Of a stretch of DNA of 28,301 nt, positions 15,339 through 22,184 are shown piece after piece. A model generated the notes under the pieces. That model had not been told where the DNA came from. It saw only the letters and a program-made list of their open reading frames with translations, and ran no database searches. Numbering within the stretch: position 1 is the first letter of the stretch; each line of letters opens with the position of its first letter. The position numbers and the translations under genes are program-made. This DNA is from a virus, in the IMG/VR virus record IMGVR_UViG_3300032242_002194, positions 1-28,301 of that record; one strand, written 5' to 3'.

Positions 15339-15359
15339 AAAGCACCTACGGGTGCTTTT
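15339..15359 (+). terminator. Rho-independent terminator after tmRNA
   Basis: AGCACC (15341-15346), loop TACG, GGTGCT (15351-15356), flanked by AAA upstream and a TTTT run. It ends the tmRNA transcript. Confidence 0.85.
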
Positions 15360-15485
15360 CTTTTGGACAAATTTCCAATATATCGTGACAAACTTGTGCG
15401 TACAAGCACATGTTTTGTTTGTTAGTCTATGTACACTTGTAGGATAAACATTTTTAGTTTATGATCATAACATTAAAGGAAAACT
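15360..15485 (+). promoter_or_regulatory. Intergenic region with inverted repeats and a weak late-like motif
   Basis: These 126 nt between the tmRNA terminator and the next gene hold CTTGT-gcgt-ACAAG (15393-15406) and an imperfect late motif ATAAACA (15444-15450). An AAAGGA ribosome site lies 8 nt before ATG 15486. I see no convincing sigma70 promoter. Which element drives the downstream gene is uncertain. Confidence 0.35.
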
Positions 15486-16400
15486 ATGACTACAACAATC
15501 ACAATCGGCGAAACGCCAATCAATGCAACCTATTCAGCAGTTACTGGCACAACATCTGGCGCTGGCACAGGTGCAAAATTTATCGTAACCAAGACCAATG
15601 GTGTCTACACTACAACAATTGATAGTGCAAATCTTGGTACTGGTTATGCTCCCGGCGACACAATTACTATTCCAGGTGCAAGCCTTGGCGGAGTAACAGG
15701 TGCTAATAATGACATCCTTACTGTAGCCACAGTCGGTGTTGGTGGTAAGATTGCTACATTTGGTACAGTAGGTACCGGCCGAATTGGTAGTGGCATTAAC
15801 ACAACTACTATTGCAGTCAGCGGCACTAGTGACGTTGATACATATACCTTTACAGGTAAGAGCACTGAGTTTACAGTGACCAACGATACAACAAACAAAA
15901 TGGTCACAGCCGCTTCTTTACTTGACACTAGTGTTACTTTCAAGTTGGCAGACCACGAGCGTGTAGTGTTCAGCGATAAAGCAACAGCATTTGATATCAC
16001 TGGCCATGCCGGCGATGTATATGCACTATTGAAAGCATCGATTGGCGGAACCGTTAATCCAGTATATGAAGGTCTTGGCATTAAATTGGAAGACTCTGGA
16101 TTGACCAGCACACAGGTTGCTCAGGCAATTATCAACACTTCAGTGTTTGCCACCGCCGCAGGCGGAACAGGTAATGATAGTTTTGTTCGCCAAGTCTACA
16201 CTAACGTGATCGGTACTGTTCCTACATTGGCACAAGCCAAGCCATTTGTTGATGCACTTAATGCAGGTACAATGACACAGGCTTCATTGCTAGTGGCCGC
16301 CGCACATTTGGACACATTTGACCAAGCAATTGGTTTGGTTGGAGTTGCGGGTGCTACTGGTGCATTAGCCGGTACAGGAATTGACTTTATTCCAGCTTAA
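15486..16400 (+). CDS. DUF4214-like beta-rich structural or surface protein
   Basis: The 304-residue protein is rich in Thr, Gly and Ala. The N-terminal ~200 residues are beta repeats (for example LGTGYAPGDTITIPG and TYTFTGKSTEFTVTND). The C-terminal part (about residues 228-285: GNDSFVRQVYTNVIGTVPT, then a FVDALNAGTMTQASLL helix) resembles DUF4214, a helical domain often found at the end of bacterial S-layer and RTX-type surface proteins. No signal peptide is visible. It stands as a single transcription unit with its own ribosome site (AAAGGAAAAC) and a strong terminator, suggesting high expression. A virion decoration or adhesin role is inferred. Confidence 0.8.
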   Translation: MTTTITIGETPINATYSAVTGTTSGAGTGAKFIVTKTNGVYTTTIDSANLGTGYAPGDTITIPGASLGGVTGANNDILTVATVGVGGKIATFGTVGTGRIGSGINTTTIAVSGTSDVDTYTFTGKSTEFTVTNDTTNKMVTAASLLDTSVTFKLADHERVVFSDKATAFDITGHAGDVYALLKASIGGTVNPVYEGLGIKLEDSGLTSTQVAQAIINTSVFATAAGGTGNDSFVRQVYTNVIGTVPTLAQAKPFVDALNAGTMTQASLLVAAAHLDTFDQAIGLVGVAGATGALAGTGIDFIPA

Positions 16401-16404
16401 TAGT

Positions 16405-16431
16405 TAGGGCCCTTAGTGGCCCTATTTTTTT
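16405..16431 (+). terminator. Strong Rho-independent terminator
   Basis: TAGGGCC (16405-16411), loop CTTAGT, GGCCCTA (16418-16424), then seven T residues. It closes the DUF4214-like gene. Confidence 0.93.
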
Positions 16432-16455
16432 GATACTACACACTGCCTTTTGCTC

Positions 16456-16484
16456 TTGACAACTGTAGGTAAGCGTGTTATACT
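16456..16484 (+). promoter_or_regulatory. Consensus sigma70 promoter (TTGACA-17-TATACT)
   Basis: A perfect -35 TTGACA (16456-16461), 17-nt spacer and TATACT (16479-16484). The sequence GTGTTATACTA around the -10 is shared with the promoter at 18067. It directs the gene starting at 16518. Confidence 0.88.
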
Positions 16485-16517
16485 AGTTGTACAGTTTAAC
16501 AAGTTTGGAGGTTTCTT

Positions 16518-16907
16518 TTGACAATGCATTTAGAAGGCCCGTGGCTCAGTACCACAGGTAAACGCAAAGGCAAGAAAAAGTTTGCATCAGCTGAACACGC
16601 TAGAAAGGCTCGTGAATTGGACGAATCTTGGAAAGAACTTCAAAAGCGGTGGGCTGTAGAAACTGAAGATAAGAAACGAACTCGTGCATTATCGGCGGCA
16701 CCATATGTATCTCCTCCAAGAAATTGGAGAGGTAGCGATGCACCAAAATTGCCAAGTCGAGACACGGGTGCAGGTAATGCCACTCTTAAGCCTATGAAAG
16801 TTTATACAGGAACTAAGGTAAAAGGCATTGCTACTATGCACAAGTCAAATGCAGTACCTGTGTTTTCGGATGAAGAGGCGCAGGATATTTCCAAAATGCG
16901 TCGATAA
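16518..16907 (+). CDS. Conserved basic phage protein, unknown function
   Basis: The 129-residue, strongly basic protein starts HLEGPWLSTTGKRKGKKKFA, then SAEHARKARELDESWKEL. Later come PSRDTGAG and a C-terminal ISKMRR. I recognise this pattern from many T4-like phages of aquatic hosts, where it remains uncharacterised. Its charge would allow nucleic-acid or ribosome binding, which is inference. The start is TTG at 16518, because GGAGG (16507-16511) is 6 nt away; the ATG at 16524 is the alternative at 12 nt. It is driven by its own sigma70 promoter and therefore probably expressed early or mid-infection. Confidence 0.85.
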   Translation: MTMHLEGPWLSTTGKRKGKKKFASAEHARKARELDESWKELQKRWAVETEDKKRTRALSAAPYVSPPRNWRGSDAPKLPSRDTGAGNATLKPMKVYTGTKVKGIATMHKSNAVPVFSDEEAQDISKMRR

Positions 16908-16990
16908 ACGCCGGTTTACTAACTGAAATGATAGAAGTATGCTATATATTACTACGTTTTGCAAAGAAACTAAGATAGTAGGTCTAAAGT

Positions 16991-17170
16991 ATGCCACAAA
17001 CAGAAACAGATCCGCGAGTCTTGGCCTATGAAAAACCCGTGAGATTCGGGCGGTCAAGGCTCCAAAGGCATATAGGTTATGAGACTATGTGTCCAATGGA
17101 GACAACTACACGAACCCAGGGTTCCCTTTTAGAGCCTCGTGAAGTTAACTCCCTTTATGTAATGTTGTAG
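16991..17170 (+). CDS. Possible small protein (59 residues) in a gap
   Basis: A 59-codon frame MPQTETDPRVLAYEKPVRFG ... VNSLYVML-stop occupies most of an otherwise empty 297-nt gap (16908-17204). The start is preceded by a weak GGTCTAAAG. Composition (charged and aromatic residues mixed) is compatible with a real small protein, but I do not recognise it. The same stretch could instead be a structured leader: CCCG-tgagatt-CGGG sits inside. After it, GTTGTA (17164-17169) and TACAAC (17179-17184) form a weak hairpin before the hydrolase gene. Confidence 0.4.
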   Translation: MPQTETDPRVLAYEKPVRFGRSRLQRHIGYETMCPMETTTRTQGSLLEPREVNSLYVML

Positions 17171-17204
17171 AAGTTTTTTACAACACCAAGTCAAAGGAGG
17201 ACTT

Positions 17205-17744
17205 ATGGAAAAAGCAATGAGATTTGGTTTATTGATGTTGGGATTATTACTCAGCGTTATGATGGTATCTACCGTAACCAAAATTAAATTTGAACAATTA
17301 AGAAACAACCAATTTACAGCATCCAAGGATGTGGTAACTATTCGTGATCGTGAACGCCAACTTGACTGTTTGGCCAAGAACATCTATTACGAAGCAGGCA
17401 GCGAACCTTTCGAAGGTAAAGTTGCGGTTGCACAAGTAACTATGAATAGAACGGCTAGCGGAAAGTTCCCTAACGACATCTGTGGAGTAGTATACCAAAA
17501 ATCAGTTATTATGGAACGGGTAGTTTGCCAATTTTCATGGTACTGTGAAAACGGGGGTAAACCTATCATCCGTAGTCGCGAACAATATAACGAAAGCATG
17601 GAAGTGGCAAAGAAAGTTCTTCTCGAAGGCTTCCGTTTGGACATTCTAAAAACAGCCATGTATTTTCATGGCGATTACGTTAGTCCGGGTTGGAACAAAC
17701 CCAAAATTGGTAAAATTGGTCATCACATCTTCTACAAGGATTAA
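17205..17744 (+). CDS. SleB/CwlJ-type cell wall hydrolase (candidate endolysin)
   Basis: The 179-residue protein has an N-terminal hydrophobic helix (about residues 7-26), then a Hydrolase_2 (SleB) domain from ~52 to the end. The catalytic signature is CLAKNIYYEAGSEPFEGKVA with Glu63 the likely catalytic acid. VAQVTMNRTASGKFPNDICG, CQFSWYC, ALYFH-like AMYFHGDYVSPGW and IGHHIFY follow. SleB enzymes are lytic transglycosylases/amidases on peptidoglycan. The uncleaved N-terminal helix suggests a signal-arrest type endolysin held in the inner membrane. AAAGGAGG is a strong ribosome site 6 nt before ATG. A small membrane protein follows after 2 nt, as in lysis cassettes. Confidence 0.93.
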   Translation: MEKAMRFGLLMLGLLLSVMMVSTVTKIKFEQLRNNQFTASKDVVTIRDRERQLDCLAKNIYYEAGSEPFEGKVAVAQVTMNRTASGKFPNDICGVVYQKSVIMERVVCQFSWYCENGGKPIIRSREQYNESMEVAKKVLLEGFRLDILKTAMYFHGDYVSPGWNKPKIGKIGHHIFYKD

Positions 17745-17746
17745 TC

Positions 17747-18049
17747 ATGAATATTGATATTCAAAAAATTAAAGACTTCACTGCTGACAAGTTTTCGCAC
17801 ATGAGTGCCGAAACACTAGGTTGGCTAGCAGTACTGGTTCTTCATGCCGCAACTATTCCTACCCTGCTGGCTGTGGGCAGTGGACTAACGGACAAGATGC
17901 CTCCTGTGGACCTAGTATTACTCTGCTGGTCAGGATTAACTCTGTTATTTCTTAAGGCAGCTGTCCAAAAAGACATGTTAAACATTGTCACAATTGGATT
18001 GGGGTTTATTATCCAATGTGCCTTAATGACATTGATTTTCTTTAAGTAA
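17747..18049 (+). CDS. Three-helix membrane protein, possible holin
   Basis: The 100-residue protein has a ~20-residue charged N-terminus, then three hydrophobic segments (about residues 24-45, 54-70 and 77-99) and ends in a single Lys. It begins 2 nt after the hydrolase stop with AAGGATTAATC as ribosome site, so the two are co-translated. Size and location fit a holin, but no family motif proves it. Similar small membrane proteins also sit near hydrolases in T4-like marine phages without a shown lysis role. Confidence 0.78.
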   Translation: MNIDIQKIKDFTADKFSHMSAETLGWLAVLVLHAATIPTLLAVGSGLTDKMPPVDLVLLCWSGLTLLFLKAAVQKDMLNIVTIGLGFIIQCALMTLIFFK

Positions 18050-18066
18050 TTTGGTTAACACTGAGA

Positions 18067-18095
18067 TTGACAATATATAGTCTCGGTGTTATACT
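18067..18095 (+). promoter_or_regulatory. Consensus sigma70 promoter (TTGACA-17-TATACT)
   Basis: TTGACA 18067-18072, 17-nt spacer, TATACT 18090-18095, with GGTGTTATACTA around the -10. It drives the small gene at 18132 and the lipoprotein genes beyond. Confidence 0.88.
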
Positions 18096-18131
18096 ATATA
18101 AACTGAAACACACAGAGAAAGAAGGCGAATT

Positions 18132-18269
18132 ATGTTTACGTACAAGTTTCGAGTTTATCTTGAGCATCGTACTTTTGATACAACTGCAACAGCAGTTAGT
18201 CCTAGCACAGCGCAAGCTATGGTAGAAGCACAATACAATTGCAAAGTAATTTGCATGGGTCGCGTTTAA
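18132..18269 (+). CDS. Very small protein (45 residues), YKFRV...VEAQY family-like
   Basis: The 45-codon frame begins MFTYKFRVYLEHRTFDTTAT and continues with AVSPSTAQAMVEAQYNCKVI and CMGRV. It lies directly behind a consensus promoter and an AAAGAAGG ribosome site, and its leader (CACACAGAGAAAGAAGGC) is nearly repeated before the next gene (CACACAGAAAGAAGGC). The pattern, a strand, a Thr-rich turn, then A..MVEAQY, a strand and G-V, is one I associate with tiny phage proteins of unknown role. No membrane or signal segment is present. Confidence 0.75.
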   Translation: MFTYKFRVYLEHRTFDTTATAVSPSTAQAMVEAQYNCKVICMGRV

Positions 18270-18294
18270 TTTTTACACACAGAAAGAAGGCAAT

Positions 18295-18780
18295 ATGAAA
18301 AAGGCAATTTTAACAGCAGTGGTCGTCGCAACCTCACTCATTACGGGTTGTTCCTCAATGAAGAGCGTTGAAACTCGTAAAGAGTACGCACAGCCTGATT
18401 GGTATCAAGAATGTCAACAGGCAGGTGTTAAAGGTTACTTCTGGTGGAAGAAAGAGTTCGCCTATGCTTGCGGTGGTGGCGAGTCAGTTCACGCACAGGC
18501 CGCAGAAGAACAGATGTACGCTATTGCAATGAACAACTTTGCAAAACGCATCAACAGTGAAGTTAACAGTGAAACGGTCATTGACATCGTTAACGACAAG
18601 AAGTCTACACATACTAAGATTTCCTATGTGGTTAAGAACACAACAATTCGCGAACACATGCGTTCCGAAACTGCTCAGTTCACTATGAATGGTCGTCACT
18701 ATACCTTTGTGCGTCTTGAGATGCCTAAGGAAGTCTTTGACACATTGATTGCTGAAGCCAAAGCCGCTAAGGTGCAATAA
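18295..18780 (+). CDS. LPP20-like lipoprotein
   Basis: The 161-residue precursor has a lipoprotein signal peptide with lipobox ITGC (Cys19). The mature part contains QPDWYQECQQAGVKGYFWW and GGGESVHAQAAEEQMYAIA, then a long amphipathic region and a strand-rich C-terminus. The PDW start and A..A...A-rich helix are reminiscent of LPP20-type lipoproteins, from memory. It probably sits in the outer or inner membrane facing the periplasm. It is second in a run of small envelope genes, and its TAA overlaps the next ATG (TAATG). Superinfection exclusion or envelope remodelling is possible but unproven. Confidence 0.82.
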   Translation: MKKAILTAVVVATSLITGCSSMKSVETRKEYAQPDWYQECQQAGVKGYFWWKKEFAYACGGGESVHAQAAEEQMYAIAMNNFAKRINSEVNSETVIDIVNDKKSTHTKISYVVKNTTIREHMRSETAQFTMNGRHYTFVRLEMPKEVFDTLIAEAKAAKVQ

Positions 18781-19133
18781 TGAAAGAGGAAATAACGGCT
18801 ATTGCAATTGCAGTAGTTCCTACTCTTTCTTTGGCATGCCTAATGGCGATGACCGGATGCAGTTCGGCACCTAAGGTAGTTGCAGAGAAACCGCAGTACT
18901 GTTATACTAGTCAAACTATCAAGTCTCAGAATAAAGAGATTGTGAATAGTGAAACAACAGTCGAATGCTCAGATGATCGTGCTAAACAATTATCTACTGT
19001 TCGAATGGGTATGGCAAGTAATTGCGGTACGTTTACATATTGGATGAACCTGGGAGGCAAGAATGTTCAACGACAAGGTATCAGCTGTCAAAAATTGGAT
19101 GGTAGTTGGGAAATTGTTGGTGCTTATAATTAG
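18780..19133 (+). CDS. Small lipoprotein
   Basis: The 117-residue precursor has a hydrophobic N-terminus and lipobox MTGC (Cys27). An alternative LAC at Cys20 is less likely because SS follows Cys27. Mature residues hold three or four cysteines (QYCYTS, VECSDD, SNCGTF, ISCQKLDGSWEIVG). The ending C-x4-DG-W-x-V resembles the end of 17-kDa surface-antigen-type proteins. It starts inside the stop codon of the upstream lipoprotein gene and overlaps the downstream exported protein by 71 nt, so the three are likely translated as a coupled set. Confidence 0.82.
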   Translation: MKEEITAIAIAVVPTLSLACLMAMTGCSSAPKVVAEKPQYCYTSQTIKSQNKEIVNSETTVECSDDRAKQLSTVRMGMASNCGTFTYWMNLGGKNVQRQGISCQKLDGSWEIVGAYN

Positions 19134-19494
19134 CACTCCGGTCCTAGCTGACACCGTTGACAATCCTCGTTTCTTTCAATACACATCTGGCACATTCATC
19201 AATCGTCTAGTTGAACTATCTTTTGGATGGTTCAATCGACTAAACGAAGAACAGTCCGATGCATATCAACAAAGCCTCACACAGGCAGTAATGTTTGCAG
19301 AGAATGGCGAAGCAGTACGTTGGTACAAAGGCGATGCTAGTGGTTTGGCAGTGCCTGTAATTACCTGGCCTGTGGGCAGTGGCTATTGCAGACGTATGCA
19401 TATACAGGCCATAGCACACAATACCCAACGTACAATGACTGCGACTGCATGTTTTGATAATGCAAGCACAAAATGGCAATGGGTAAGGGAATAA
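19063..19494 (+). CDS. Exported protein resembling surface-antigen C-terminal domain
   Basis: The 143-residue precursor starts at ATG 19063, which has a strong GGGAGG (19052-19057) 5 nt upstream. An alternative ATG at 19099 shortens the n-region but lacks a ribosome site. Either way a signal peptide ends ...IISTPVLA-DT. The mature part has GEAVRWYKGDASGLAVPV, then SGYCRRMHIQAIAHNTQRTM, TATACF and KWQWV. The W...G...VP / CR / aC-W layout is that of 17-kDa surface antigen-like (COG4520-type) domains, from memory. The stop codon lies within the next late promoter motif. Confidence 0.78.
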   Translation: MFNDKVSAVKNWMVVGKLLVLIISTPVLADTVDNPRFFQYTSGTFINRLVELSFGWFNRLNEEQSDAYQQSLTQAVMFAENGEAVRWYKGDASGLAVPVITWPVGSGYCRRMHIQAIAHNTQRTMTATACFDNASTKWQWVRE

Positions 19495-19497
19495 ATA
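19491..19497 (+). promoter_or_regulatory. Late promoter motif ATAAATA
   Basis: ATAAATA contains the TAA stop of the preceding gene and ends 6 nt before ATG 19504. No ribosome-binding site lies between, so a nearly leaderless mRNA is predicted. Confidence 0.65.
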
Positions 19498-19503
19498 CAT
19501 ACT

Positions 19504-20865
19504 ATGAAAGTAAATTTAAGTGACAAAATTATAGCCTATCTTGCATTGGTTAGTGGCTTAACAATTTCTGCAGTTGCTATTTGGTACAGTGTTGCAGGCC
19601 TAATGGCCATTTTCGCCGCTGCCGTAACGCCTATTATTGTTATGGGCGTTGCCCTTGAAATCAGCAAACTGATTGCTACAGTCTGGCTCAAGACCAACTG
19701 GAGTCGTGCTCCTTTCCTAATTAGAACATATCTAGTATCTGCTATTGCTATCCTAATGGTCATTACCAGTCTAGGTATCTTTGGATTCCTAAGTAAAGCA
19801 CACAGTGATCAAAGTCTTGTAAGTGGTGACGTTACCAGTAAAATCGCTGTCTACGATGAAAAGATAAAAACTGAAAAGGAAAACATCGATGCTAATCGCA
19901 AAGCACTCAAACAGCTTGATGAATCAGTGGACCAAGTTATGGGTCGCAGTCAGGACGAAAAGGGCGCAGAAAAAGCCGTTGCCCTTCGAAAAGCCCAGCA
20001 GAAAGAACGTGGTCGCCTCGCTCAGGACATTACAGATTCTCAGAAAAGAATTGCTACTTACAACGAAGAACGTGCGCCGATTGCCGCTGAGGTTAGGAAG
20101 GTTGAGGCGGAAGTTGGGCCAATAAAATACATTGCGGCCTTTGTCTATGGTGCCAATCCTGATGCCAATGTATTAGAAAAAGCAGTCACATGGGTTATCA
20201 TTATTATTGTTGCTGTATTTGATCCGTTGGCAGTTATTCTATTATTGGCAAGTCAGTACAGTTTCCAGTGGTTCCGTAAAGCTCGAGAAGAAGAGGAAGA
20301 AGAATTACTAATTCACAAAACAGTACCTGCACACATACAAGAAGTTATTGTAACTCCTGAACCAATCATCCCTACTCCTGCAGCGAACGATGAAGAGCAT
20401 GTTGTTGAAGAGCCAAGTGACGATGTATTAGATCCTTGTTACAAGTGCGGCACAATGTTAATTAATGCTCCTGGCATTGGACCTTTCTGTCCCAATAAAA
20501 ACTGTGACGTATCTGACGGTCCGTTTTTAGAAGAGGAAGAAAAACCTTCTATACAAATTAATCTTGATTTCAATAAGCCAGTTGAAGAAGACCCAATTGT
20601 AATCGAACATATCTCACTTGATTCAATTGATGAAGAAATTATTGAGGACAGTAACGAAGAAGATACCGTTGATATAATTGAAGCCAAACGTCTTTGGAAA
20701 GAAGCCAACCGCGATGACTCATTAAAAAATCAACGTCGCTTATTAGAAAGCGGTATAATTGATCAACTGCCATGGGAAGCTGAACCTTTTTTAAAAAAAA
20801 AGAGTCTGACCTATCTAGAGAAAGTGGGCAAGGAACAGATCAAGAAAGAAATCTCCGGGGACTGA
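19504..20865 (+). CDS. Conserved T4-like phage membrane / coiled-coil protein
   Basis: The 453-residue protein has three N-terminal membrane helices (about residues 9-29, 33-53 and 74-97), then a long coiled coil (about 110-205, rich in Lys, Glu and Gln). A fourth helix (about 226-250, TWVIIIIVAVFDPLAVILLL) and a very acidic tail follow. The tail contains a C-x2-C...C-x4-C zinc-ribbon-like patch (CYKCG, near residue 313, and CPNKNC). I recognise the N-terminal half (DKIIAYLALVSGL; FGFLSKAHSDQ) from T4-like phages of aquatic bacteria, where it is called a membrane or structural protein. The role is unknown; anchoring of an assembly complex to the host membrane is plausible. Confidence 0.88.
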   Translation: MKVNLSDKIIAYLALVSGLTISAVAIWYSVAGLMAIFAAAVTPIIVMGVALEISKLIATVWLKTNWSRAPFLIRTYLVSAIAILMVITSLGIFGFLSKAHSDQSLVSGDVTSKIAVYDEKIKTEKENIDANRKALKQLDESVDQVMGRSQDEKGAEKAVALRKAQQKERGRLAQDITDSQKRIATYNEERAPIAAEVRKVEAEVGPIKYIAAFVYGANPDANVLEKAVTWVIIIIVAVFDPLAVILLLASQYSFQWFRKAREEEEEELLIHKTVPAHIQEVIVTPEPIIPTPAANDEEHVVEEPSDDVLDPCYKCGTMLINAPGIGPFCPNKNCDVSDGPFLEEEEKPSIQINLDFNKPVEEDPIVIEHISLDSIDEEIIEDSNEEDTVDIIEAKRLWKEANRDDSLKNQRRLLESGIIDQLPWEAEPFLKKKSLTYLEKVGKEQIKKEISGD

Positions 20866-20928
20866 GTTATTTTCAGAATTCGGAACAAAGCGAACGTTCT
20901 CTTTGGCAACGCATCGTAAGAGCAAACA

Positions 20929-21318
20929 GTGACAAATAAGATAACACTAATAACACCGCCCGACGACATTTTTGACGATGCCCTGCGTGTGTTATTAGTT
21001 GATCTTACGCAAGAACAAAGCCAACTAGTATCTGATGCACTAAACAGCACAGATATTCCTATAGATCTAATAGCCTATGTTTGGAACAATACCAATACTA
21101 TAGAATGGCTAATAGATAAAAAACACAAAAGCCAACTAATCATATTCAATGCTGACGCAGACAATGCCGAACTAACCGGATATTTGTCTGCACACCCTAA
21201 CTCATATTATATGGGTACTTTACGCTCAATTGGGATAACTACTAAAAGAGCCATTAAAGATCAATCCCAGTGCTCTGAAATTTTAAACCATTTTATAGTA
21301 GAATATGATAAGAGATAA
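20929..21318 (+). CDS. Small conserved T4-like phage protein, unknown function
   Basis: The 129-residue protein opens [20 protein letters not shown] with a GTG start at 20929 behind a weak TAAGAG site; no in-frame ATG nearby keeps this conserved beginning. Alternating strands and helices ([27 protein letters not shown]) suggest a small alpha/beta fold. I recall a similarly opening protein in T4-like marine phages with no assigned function. It overlaps the bS21 gene by 14 nt, which suggests translational coupling. The 63 nt upstream show nothing notable. Confidence 0.75.
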   Translation: MTNKITLITPPDDIFDDALRVLLVDLTQEQSQLVSDALNSTDIPIDLIAYVWNNTNTIEWLIDKKHKSQLIIFNADADNAELTGYLSAHPNSYYMGTLRSIGITTKRAIKDQSQCSEILNHFIVEYDKR

Positions 21319-21541
21319 AAAACTAGTAGGAACAGGCATTACCCTAAAAGACGGAGAAGATATCAATCGTGCTCTCCGTCGTTTCAAGAACAAGATTGTT
21401 GACTCAGGCAAGCTCGATGACCTACGTGCAAAAGAATTCTACGAAAAACCCACTACAGAGCGTAAGCGTAAAAAAGGTGCCGCACGAGCACGTTGGCGCA
21501 AACAAGTAGAAAAAGAGCAATTACCTAAAAAAATGTATTGA
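21305..21541 (+). CDS. rpsU: Ribosomal protein bS21 homologue
   Basis: The 78-residue basic protein fits bS21: an early variable strand ([20 protein letters not shown]), then a helix [20 protein letters not shown] and the K/R-rich [21 protein letters not shown]. coli bS21 is 71 residues. bS21 sits near the anti-Shine-Dalgarno end of 16S rRNA in the 30S subunit and affects mRNA selection. Phage copies are known and are thought to replace the host protein and favour phage mRNAs. It overlaps the preceding gene by 14 nt, and its TGA stop is part of the -35 box of the next promoter. Confidence 0.93.
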   Translation: MIRDKKLVGTGITLKDGEDINRALRRFKNKIVDSGKLDDLRAKEFYEKPTTERKRKKGAARARWRKQVEKEQLPKKMY

Positions 21542-21566
21542 CATTATATTAGGTTAGTGTTATACT
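21538..21566 (+). promoter_or_regulatory. Consensus sigma70 promoter (TTGACA-17-TATACT)
   Basis: TTGACA 21538-21543 overlaps the bS21 stop codon. A 17-nt spacer is followed by TATACT 21561-21566, with AGTGTTATACTT around the -10. It drives the exonuclease and MazG-like genes. Confidence 0.88.
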
Positions 21567-21598
21567 TTAAGTTCACTATATAGAAAGAACTTAAAATT

Positions 21599-22183
21599 AT
21601 GGCACTAACTGATGTAATGATCGACTTAGAGACTTTAGATGTATTGCCCACAGCAACTATATTGTCCATCGGTGCAGTTAAATTTGACCCGTTCGGCGAC
21701 GATGTAAACAGTCCAAATTGCATTAAATTTTATACACGAGTTGATGTTGATAGCTGTGACCGCTTAGGTGCAACAGTTTCACAGGCCACACTTGATTGGT
21801 GGGCTAACCAAAGCCCGGAAGCACAAGAAGAAGCGTTTCATCCTGACAATCGTATTGACATTAAGATAGCAATGGAACAACTGTACAAGTTCTGTTGGGG
21901 TGCTAAACGTGTCTGGTCACATGGTTCGGGATTTGATATTATCATCCTAGAGCATTATTTCCGCAAGATTGAAAAAGCAATTCCTTGGAGTTTTTGGGAA
22001 GCTCGCGACACTCGAACACTCTTTGACTTAGGTATCAACCCTAATCGTCCCCCAGTTTTAAAACACCATGCCCTAGAAGATGCATGGAATCAAGCAGTTG
22101 GTGTACAAAATGTATATCGTACACTGCAAACAAGCACTATGAGTAACGGCAACTATATTGCCCCATTTGCACGGGAACGTTAA
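21599..22183 (+). CDS. DEDDh 3'-5' exonuclease (Rv2179c-like)
   Basis: The 194-residue protein has a DEDDh nuclease pattern: D9 and E11 in MIDLETLD, D113 in WSHGSGFDIIILEHYF, and H156-x4-D161 in HHALEDA. Such enzymes use two metal ions to remove nucleotides from 3' ends. The overall layout, including WW at 67-68 and the WSHG strand, resembles the Rv2179c-like 3'-5' exoribonuclease family found in many T4-like phages. Substrate (RNA or DNA) cannot be told from sequence. It is the first gene after a consensus promoter, with only a weak AAAGAA ribosome site, and is followed 1 nt later by a MazG-like gene, so both may act in nucleotide recycling. Confidence 0.88.
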   Translation: MALTDVMIDLETLDVLPTATILSIGAVKFDPFGDDVNSPNCIKFYTRVDVDSCDRLGATVSQATLDWWANQSPEAQEEAFHPDNRIDIKIAMEQLYKFCWGAKRVWSHGSGFDIIILEHYFRKIEKAIPWSFWEARDTRTLFDLGINPNRPPVLKHHALEDAWNQAVGVQNVYRTLQTSTMSNGNYIAPFARER

Positions 22184-22184
22184 T

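Noticed and set aside
18897-18910. TATACT-containing sequence as a fourth sigma70 promoter
   Set aside because: GTTATACTAG occurs inside a lipoprotein gene, but there is no TTGACA-like box about 17 nt upstream.
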